Below are positions 6,958-10,587 of a stretch of 10,587 nt of DNA, piece by piece. The stretch's first letter is position 1, and each line of letters starts with the position of its first letter. The stretch is from DATBDE01 sp045805605 (GTDB taxonomy: Bacteria; Actinomycetota; Thermoleophilia; Solirubrobacterales; Solirubrobacteraceae). The notes under the pieces are model-generated. The model was not told the DNA's origin. It saw nothing but the letters and a program-made list of their open reading frames with translations, and ran no database searches. Both the position numbers and the translations under genes were made by a program. Location of the stretch: assembly GCA_045805605.1 (NCBI GenBank), contig JBJMKX010000050.1:1-10587 (forward strand). The letters run 5' to 3'.

Positions 6958-7866
6958 CTAGGCCTGCACGAGGCGGGCTTGCGCGCGTGAGAAGCGCGCT
7001 GCGGCGCCGGCGCGAGCGGCCTTGCCGGACATGCGCAGCTTGGCGTAGGTGTTTGAGAGGTGGCGTTCGATGGTGCGGTTGCTCAGGTAGAGGATGGTGG
7101 CGATCTCGTCGTTCGTGCGTCCATCGGCGACCAGCTTCAGTACCTCGAGCTCGCGCCGGCTCAAGTCCGAGAGGTCCTCGCCGTCGCGCGGCGGTGGGTT
7201 TGCCGGTGCGGGGGAGGGGTGGTCCGCGTCAGCCACGACGGCGAACAGCGGCCACTCGCCCGGCACACCTTTGAGCACGTGCGGTCCGCGGTCGGCGAAC
7301 GCGAGCCCTGAGCCGGCCACGAGGTCGTTGACCGTTCGCGACACGAGCACTTCGCCCGGCCGGGCCGCCGCTTGGACGCGCGCCGCGATGTGCACGGCGA
7401 TGCCGGACACGTCGCCGTCGCGCAGCTCGCACTCTCCGGTGTGGGCGCCCGCGCGCAGTTGCAGGCCCAGCGCGCGGGCGTCCTCGATCAAGGCCAGCGC
7501 GCACCGCACGGCCTTGGCCGGAGCATCGAAGGTGGCAAGCACCCCGTCGCCGGTCGAGCACACCCGCCGCCCACCGTGACGGGCGAGCTCGCGCTCGACG
7601 AGTTGGTGGTGTCGCGCCAGCAAATCCGCCCACGCGCGATCGCCCAGCTCGATGGCCCGTCGCGTTGAGCGCACGATGTCGGTGAACAACAGCGTGGTGA
7701 TGATTCGCTCGCGGGCGGGGCGGACAGGCCAGCCGCCGGAGCCGTAGTGGACGGGGTCGGGCACGGTGGCCGATGAGAACGGCGACATCGTCCGTGCTTT
7801 GGATGCAAGGACGGCCTTCGCCTGCATCGGGTCGGTGGCCGACGCTGATGTCGAGGTCGTGCTCAT
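6958..7866 (-). CDS. Class III nucleotidyl cyclase domain fused to a LuxR-type HTH
   Basis: A 302-residue two-domain regulator. Residues 54-212 are a class III adenylate/guanylate cyclase homology domain: TTLLFTDIVRSTRRAIELGD with metal ligand Asp63, then STGDGVLATF with Asp107, and GIAVHIAARV (155-164) with Arg163, then LKGVPGEWPLFAV. Residues 233-297 are a LuxR/FixJ-type helix-turn-helix: LSRRELEVLKLVADGRTNDE, IATILYLSNRTIERHLSNTYAKL. So nucleotide (or cyclase-fold) sensing is coupled directly to DNA binding. His159 stands where the catalytic Asn of active cyclases usually sits, so activity is uncertain. The N-terminus (about 50 residues) is low complexity. The ATG at 7866 overlaps the upstream small ORF's stop (ATGA) but no Shine-Dalgarno is seen; internal ATGs at 7827 and 7788 are alternatives. 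The similar cyclase modules I know are often preceded by an alpha/beta hydrolase domain, which is absent here. Confidence 0.87.
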   Translation of the reverse strand: MSTTSTSASATDPMQAKAVLASKARTMSPFSSATVPDPVHYGSGGWPVRPARERIITTLLFTDIVRSTRRAIELGDRAWADLLARHHQLVERELARHGGRRVCSTGDGVLATFDAPAKAVRCALALIEDARALGLQLRAGAHTGECELRDGDVSGIAVHIAARVQAAARPGEVLVSRTVNDLVAGSGLAFADRGPHVLKGVPGEWPLFAVVADADHPSPAPANPPPRDGEDLSDLSRRELEVLKLVADGRTNDEIATILYLSNRTIERHLSNTYAKLRMSGKAARAGAAARFSRAQARLVQA

Positions 7867-7982
7867 GCCGTCCGGTTCATCCGCGCCCACAGCCGGGCGG
7901 CGGTCGCCACCGTCAAGGCCGCAATCGCGAGCGGTAACGCGATGCCGGCGGCCAAGGCTTCGATGTCGAGTGGCTCGATCAT
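7863..7982 (-). pseudogene. Small single-helix membrane ORF, probably the C-terminus of an ABC-2 permease
   Basis: A 39-residue frame runs from an ATG at 7982 to a TGA at 7863-7865. It carries one hydrophobic helix, ALAAGIALPLAIAALTVATA (9-28), followed by the basic tail ARLWARMNR, which is the way DrrB-type (ABC-2) permeases end. Its ATG overlaps the stop of the upstream ATPase fragment, and its own stop overlaps the ATG of the cyclase gene, both as ATGA. So it is either the last helix of a permease whose front was deleted, or a true small membrane protein translated between its neighbours. Its position directly behind a truncated DrrA-like start favours the first reading: one deletion from the ATPase Walker A region to the permease end. 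Confidence 0.5.
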
Positions 7983-8116
7983 GAACCGCGGCCGAGGTAG
8001 GTGAAGATCGTTCCGGGCTGGACCGCAAACGACACGCCGCGCAGGACCTCCGTTCCGTCGCGGTAGCGCTTGCGCAGGTCGAGCGGCTCGATGGCCGGTG
8101 TCTGGAGCTTGGTCAT
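7979..8116 (-). pseudogene. Truncated ABC transporter ATP-binding protein, DrrA-like N-terminus
   Basis: From an ATG at 8116 the frame encodes 45 residues: a leader, then IEPLDLRKRYRDGTEVLRGV and SFAVQPGTIFTYLGRGS, which is the N-terminal strand pair of DrrA/ABC-2 exporter ATPases ('I-V-GLRKRYGD-ALRGVDF-V-PGTIFTLLGPNGAGK'). It ends with a stop exactly where the Walker A GPNGAGKT should begin, so Walker A, the signature and Walker B are all missing and it cannot bind ATP. The stop overlaps the ATG of the small membrane ORF. No ribosome binding site of note is visible. It is divergent from the Cys-rich peptide gene across 85 bases. The intact ancestor was presumably a two-gene efflux pump. Confidence 0.65.
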
Positions 8117-8201
8117 GCCCCACAAGACGACCGACCGTCGGAACGGATGCAACCGCGTCGATCCGTGCATCCATTTCCGGTTGCGCTCGTCTACGTTCAT
8201 G
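8117..8201. promoter_or_regulatory. Divergent control region with a GCAACCG/CGGTTGC inverted repeat
   Basis: This 85-base gap separates the ABC remnant (minus) from the Cys-rich peptide and sigZ (plus) and must hold the peptide/sigZ promoter. GCAACCG (8149-8155) and CGGTTGC (8178-8184) are perfect 7-base complements 22 bases apart, a plausible operator. I could not fit a GGAAC-N16-CGTC ECF promoter here. No Shine-Dalgarno precedes the peptide's first ATGs. Confidence 0.4.
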
Positions 8202-8387
8202 ATGAGCGACGAGAACACCGATATGAGAACCGGATCCGACGCGTCAAAGACAGCACCGCCGGCGCCTCGCCCCACGGGGGAAGCGGCCACGTGCTGCAGC
8301 CCCGGCGTGCAACAGACATGTTGCGAGCCGGCTGGGCGCTCGACCTGCTGCGCCGACCCCAGCTCGGGGAGGTGCGGATGCCAGTGA
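8202..8387 (+). CDS. Small cysteine-rich peptide with 9-residue CC periodicity
   Basis: A 61-residue peptide: an acidic, proline-rich N-terminal half (1-29) without cysteine, then a C-terminal half with eight cysteines. They are CC31-32, CC40-41, CC49-50 and C58-G-C60, so each unit begins exactly 9 residues after the previous, each CC followed by 7 other residues. This looks like a metallothionein-like metal-binding repeat. No signal peptide or helix is seen, so it is likely cytoplasmic. The stop (8385-8387) overlaps the sigZ start (8378), and sigZ's GGGGAGG lies inside this gene, so the two are very probably coupled. ATG at 8199, 8202 or 8223 could be the start; none has a strong ribosome binding site. 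I recall no named family with confidence. A chance frame is unlikely given the strict spacing and overlap. Confidence 0.7.
   Translation: MSDENTDMRTGSDASKTAPPAPRPTGEAATCCSPGVQQTCCEPAGRSTCCADPSSGRCGCQ
8366..8372 (+). promoter_or_regulatory. Ribosome binding site of sigZ inside the peptide gene
   Basis: GGGGAGG ends 5 bases before the ATG at 8378. It decides the sigma factor's start against the upstream extension of that frame to 8147, and shows that ribosomes finishing the Cys-rich peptide would pass straight over it. Confidence 0.7.
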
Positions 8388-9016
8388 CCGCAGAGCCTGC
8401 GGCGTCGCAGGAGCTCTGGACGGACGTCCACCGCAGACTGCGTGCCTTCGTCGGGCGGAGGGTGAGCGACCCGCATACCGCCGACGACCTCGCCCAGGAG
8501 GTCCTGCTCCGCCTGCATCGCAACATGGACCACCTGCGCGACGACGAACGCCTCGACGCGTTCGCCTACGCGATCGCGCGCAACGCCATCACCGATCACT
8601 ACCGATCCCACGCCCGCGCGCGGGAGATCCCGTCGGCACCAACAGAGCTGACGGCCAGCATCGACGGGCACCCCGAAAGCGCAGGACCGGGGGAGGAGTC
8701 CGATGCCCGCGAGCAACTCAGCCGCTGCCTCGAGCCGCTCGTCAGGCGACTGTCGCCGCCCTACCGGCAGGCCCTGATGCTCACCGACCTCGGTGAGTTA
8801 TCGCAGGTGCAGGCCGCTCAGCAAGCCGGACTCACCGTGCCGGGCATGAAGGCCCGCGTCCAGCGCGCTCGCCGCCAGGTCAGCGACCTGCTCGGCGAGT
8901 GCTGCGAGGTCGGGCTCGACCGGAGCCGGCGCGTCGCCGACGTCCGGCGCACGGGCCCATGCGCCTGCACCCCGGCGAGCTCCGAGGACGCGGGCGACGG
9001 GCCGCTCAGCGTTTGA
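8378..9016 (+). CDS. sigZ: ECF-type RNA polymerase sigma factor, SigZ group
   Basis: A 212-residue sigma-70 family protein. Region 2 is LRAFVGRRVSDPHTADDLAQ to EVLLRLHRN (21-49) and AYAIARNAITDHYR (63-76); an acidic linker follows (83-110). Region 4 is LVRRLSPPYRQALMLTDLGE (121-140) and QVQAAQQAGLTVPGMKARVQ (143-162), the recognition helix part. The C-terminus CCEVGLDRS...VADVRRTGPCAC (175-197) matches the SigZ group's 'CCxxxxDxxGxxxD...C.C' tail, which sets it apart from other ECF factors. It would direct core RNA polymerase to a small regulon; regulon and signal are unknown, but a Cys tail is consistent with binding metal or sensing thiol stress. No anti-sigma gene is adjacent. The residues after C197 are a short acidic extension. 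The start is fixed by GGGGAGG at 8366-8372. Confidence 0.87.
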   Translation: MPVTAEPAASQELWTDVHRRLRAFVGRRVSDPHTADDLAQEVLLRLHRNMDHLRDDERLDAFAYAIARNAITDHYRSHARAREIPSAPTELTASIDGHPESAGPGEESDAREQLSRCLEPLVRRLSPPYRQALMLTDLGELSQVQAAQQAGLTVPGMKARVQRARRQVSDLLGECCEVGLDRSRRVADVRRTGPCACTPASSEDAGDGPLSV

Positions 9017-9081
9017 GGAGGTCGACCCGTTCAGGCGCCGCGCCTGGGATTCGTTACCAGCACGGACCGTAGTCTTCCGAC

Positions 9082-9576
9082 ATGCCCAAGTACCAAATCC
9101 GCGAGAAGATGCTGGCGATCGGCGACGACTTCTGGATCGAGAACGACGACGGCGATCGCGTCATCAAGGTCGACGGCAAGGCGCTGCGCATGCGCGAGAC
9201 CTTCGTCTTCGAGGATCGCGTCGGCAACGAGCTGCTCCGCATTCAGGAGCGCAAGTTGCGGCTGCACGGCACGATGGTCATCGAGCGCGACGGCGACACC
9301 GTGGCGACCGTGCGCAAGGCGCTCGTCCACCCGATCCGCGACCGCTTCGAGGTCGAGCTCGACGCGGGCGGCGAGTACAAGGTGCACGGGCACATCCTCG
9401 ACCACGAGTACAGCTTCAAACGCGACGGCTCCGATGTCGCGACGGTCTCGAAGAAGTGGCTTCGAGTCCGCGACACCTACGGCGTCGAGATCGCCGAGGG
9501 CGAGGACGACGTGCTGATCCTCGCGGCGGCGATTGCGATCGAGCGGCTCACGGATCGCCCCGGCGACGACGACTGA
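9082..9576 (+). CDS. LURP-one-related / YxjI-like protein
   Basis: A 164-residue protein of the LURP-one-related family (LOR, tubby-like fold). It opens with MPKYQIREKMLAIGDDFWIE (1-20), the family's hallmark, followed by repeats of strand pairs with G-D turns: KVDGKALRMRETFVFED (30-46), LLRIQERKLRLHGTMVIERD (51-70), YKVHGHILDHEYSFKRDG (99-116), and VSKKWLRVRDTYGVEIA (122-138), then an AAAIAIERL helix. The fold is a 12-stranded barrel around a central helix, as in plant LOR and human phospholipid scramblases; the bacterial role is unknown (B. subtilis YxjI is an uncharacterised member). Start is the first ATG; only a weak ribosome binding site is seen. It follows sigZ by 65 bases on the same strand and could be read through from it, but no functional link is shown. 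Confidence 0.88.
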   Translation: MPKYQIREKMLAIGDDFWIENDDGDRVIKVDGKALRMRETFVFEDRVGNELLRIQERKLRLHGTMVIERDGDTVATVRKALVHPIRDRFEVELDAGGEYKVHGHILDHEYSFKRDGSDVATVSKKWLRVRDTYGVEIAEGEDDVLILAAAIAIERLTDRPGDDD

Positions 9577-9591
9577 GGCGCAGGTGCGGGC

Positions 9592-9621
9592 GCGGGCGTG
9601 CCGGTCGGCACGGTCGCCCGC
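9592..9621. terminator. Hairpin between convergent genes
   Basis: GCGGGCG (9592-9598) and CGCCCGC (9615-9621) are perfect arms; inside them TGCC and GGCA pair around GGTC, with CGGT bulged. It lies in the 54-base gap between the LOR gene and the convergent acyl-CoA synthetase gene and would work for both strands. There is no T-run on either side, so it is a candidate only. Confidence 0.5.
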
Positions 9622-9630
9622 GGGCCGGCT

Positions 9631-10587
9631 TCACCCCTTGATCCGGGCCCCGTGGCCTGCCCACTCGCGCTCGCGGAGGGCGTTCTTCTGGATCTTGCCG
9701 GTCGACGTCTTCGGCAGCTCGTCGACGAGCTCCACGGCCCCGGGGGCCTTGAAGTGGGCGATCTGGCCGCGGACGTATTCGATGAGCTCATCCTCGTCCA
9801 GGTGGTGGCCGGGCCGGAGCACCACGAAGGCCTTCGGACGTTCGCCCCAATGGTCGTCTGGCATGCCCACAACGGCGCACTCGGTCACCGCGGCGTGGGA
9901 GAGGACCGCCTGCTCGACCTCGACAGTCGAGATGTTCTCGCCACCGGAGATGACGATGTCCTTGGCCCGGTCACGGAGCTCGACGTAGCCGTCGGGATGC
10001 ATGACCCCAAGGTCGCCGGAGTGAAACCAGCCGCCGCGAAAGGCCTCGGCGGTGCCCTCGTCGTCGTGGAGATAGCCCTTCATGACGTTGTTTCCGCGCA
10101 TGATGATCTCGCCCATCGTCTCCCCGTCGGCCGGGACGTCGTGCATGTCGCCGTCGACGACCCGTAGCCGATCGGCCTGGATCATTCCGACGCCCTGGCG
10201 GGCCAGTAGCTTGGCCCGCGCCGGCACGTCGAGCTCGTGCCACCCCGGCTGCCACTCGCACAGCGAGTACGGGCCGTAGGTCTCGGTCAGGCCGTAGACG
10301 TGGATGATCCGGGCGCCGAGCCCCTCGAGCCGCGCGATGATGGTGGGGCTCGGCGGCGCGGCGGCGGTGGTGACGACGAGCGGTCGCTCGAGCGGCCTGG
10401 CCTCGTTCGCGTTGGCGATCGTGCTCAGGACGGTGGGCGCGCCGTTGAGATGCGTCACCTGCTCGCGCTCGAGGAGCTCCCAGATCCGATCGCCCCTGAC
10501 CGCTTCGAGGCAGACGTGGCGGCCTCCCACCGCGGTGACACCCCACGTCGTACACCAACCGTTGCAATGGAACATCGGCAGCGTCCA
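9631..10587 (-). CDS. Acyl-CoA synthetase (AMP-forming), N-terminus outside the window
   Basis: The frame is open from the right edge to a TGA at 9631-9633, giving 318 C-terminal residues; roughly the first 220 of a usual 520-545 are missing, including the phosphate-binding P-loop. Present are the ANL-family motifs: WTLPMFHCNGWC at the edge, VTHLNGAPTVLS, the adenine-binding VYGLTETYG, GEIIMRGNNVMKGY, GGWFHSGDLGVMHPDGYVEL with the ribose-binding Asp, then RDRAKDIVISGGENIS (hinge region), and ELPKTSTGKIQK with the catalytic Lys. CEWQPGWHEL and ARQGV are features of the fatty-acid/3-methylmercaptopropionyl-CoA ligase (DmdB-like) branch. The reaction is acid + ATP + CoA to acyl-CoA + AMP + PPi. 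Substrate not determined. It converges on the LOR gene. Confidence 0.92.
   Translation of the reverse strand, partial: WTLPMFHCNGWCTTWGVTAVGGRHVCLEAVRGDRIWELLEREQVTHLNGAPTVLSTIANANEARPLERPLVVTTAAAPPSPTIIARLEGLGARIIHVYGLTETYGPYSLCEWQPGWHELDVPARAKLLARQGVGMIQADRLRVVDGDMHDVPADGETMGEIIMRGNNVMKGYLHDDEGTAEAFRGGWFHSGDLGVMHPDGYVELRDRAKDIVISGGENISTVEVEQAVLSHAAVTECAVVGMPDDHWGERPKAFVVLRPGHHLDEDELIEYVRGQIAHFKAPGAVELVDELPKTSTGKIQKNALREREWAGHGARIKG

Noticed and set aside
4593..7274. Very long plus-strand open frame of 893 codons
   Set aside because: It lies antisense to the FAD monooxygenase and cyclase genes; its translation is histidine-, arginine- and glycine-rich with no family motif. It is a GC-driven shadow.
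8378..9016. Ordinary anti-sigma partner for SigZ
   Set aside because: No zinc-binding anti-sigma domain or transmembrane anti-sigma gene is in the neighbouring frames; the LOR gene is not one.
9930..9945. TCTCGCCACC as the missing 3' acceptor end of the tRNA half
   Set aside because: It encodes part of the conserved SGGENIS motif of the acyl-CoA synthetase and has no T-arm before it.
1..10587. CRISPR array, insertion sequence or phage genes
   Set aside because: No regularly spaced direct repeats, transposase motif, integrase or phage structural gene was found on either strand.

Overview
The window is a very GC-rich stretch (third codon positions almost all G or C) that reads as an actinobacterial-type chromosome: a DgdA-like aminotransferase, a nucleotidyl cyclase with a LuxR-type helix-turn-helix, a SigZ-type sigma factor, a TfdB/PheA-type flavin monooxygenase and an acyl-CoA synthetase. 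The lineage is inferred from codon use and family content only; there is no rRNA or phylogenetic marker. Eight well-supported protein genes are present. Two run off the window (a substrate-binding-like protein on the left, an acyl-CoA synthetase on the right), and a ninth gene encodes a small cysteine-rich peptide.

Layout. 1-1446 (minus): a SnoaL-like protein followed by an NMT1/THI5-like substrate-binding protein whose 3' end lies outside the window. 1593-1630: the 5' half of a tRNA gene on the plus strand, ending over the stop codon of the next gene. 1633-2931 (minus): a 2,2-dialkylglycine decarboxylase-like aminotransferase. About 620 bases without a gene but rich in hairpins follow. 3553-4368 (plus): a monoacylglycerol lipase/lysophospholipase-type hydrolase, divergent from the aminotransferase. 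4369-5078: a gene graveyard with a frameshifted phosphotransferase start on the plus strand and a stop-interrupted membrane protein on the minus strand. 5079-6716 (minus): FAD monooxygenase. 6958-7866 (minus): cyclase-LuxR fusion. 7863-8116 (minus): remains of an ABC exporter, joined to the cyclase gene by two 4-base ATGA overlaps. 8202-9016 (plus): Cys-rich peptide overlapping sigZ. 9082-9576 (plus): LURP-one/YxjI-like protein. 9592-9621: likely shared terminator. 9631-10587 (minus): acyl-CoA synthetase, N-terminus outside.

How they may work together. The left part and the monooxygenase, lipase and CoA ligase suit catabolism of organic acids, aromatics or lipids, but nothing ties them into one pathway. 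The cyclase-LuxR gene is upstream of the monooxygenase on the same strand and is the nearest candidate regulator. The most distinctive unit is the Cys-rich peptide plus SigZ: the peptide has a strict nine-residue CC periodicity, its gene overlaps sigZ and contains sigZ's ribosome binding site, and SigZ itself ends in a Cys cluster. That suggests a metal- or thiol-responsive pair. Four fragments (tRNA half, phosphotransferase, membrane protein, ABC exporter) show that this locus has been repeatedly rearranged.
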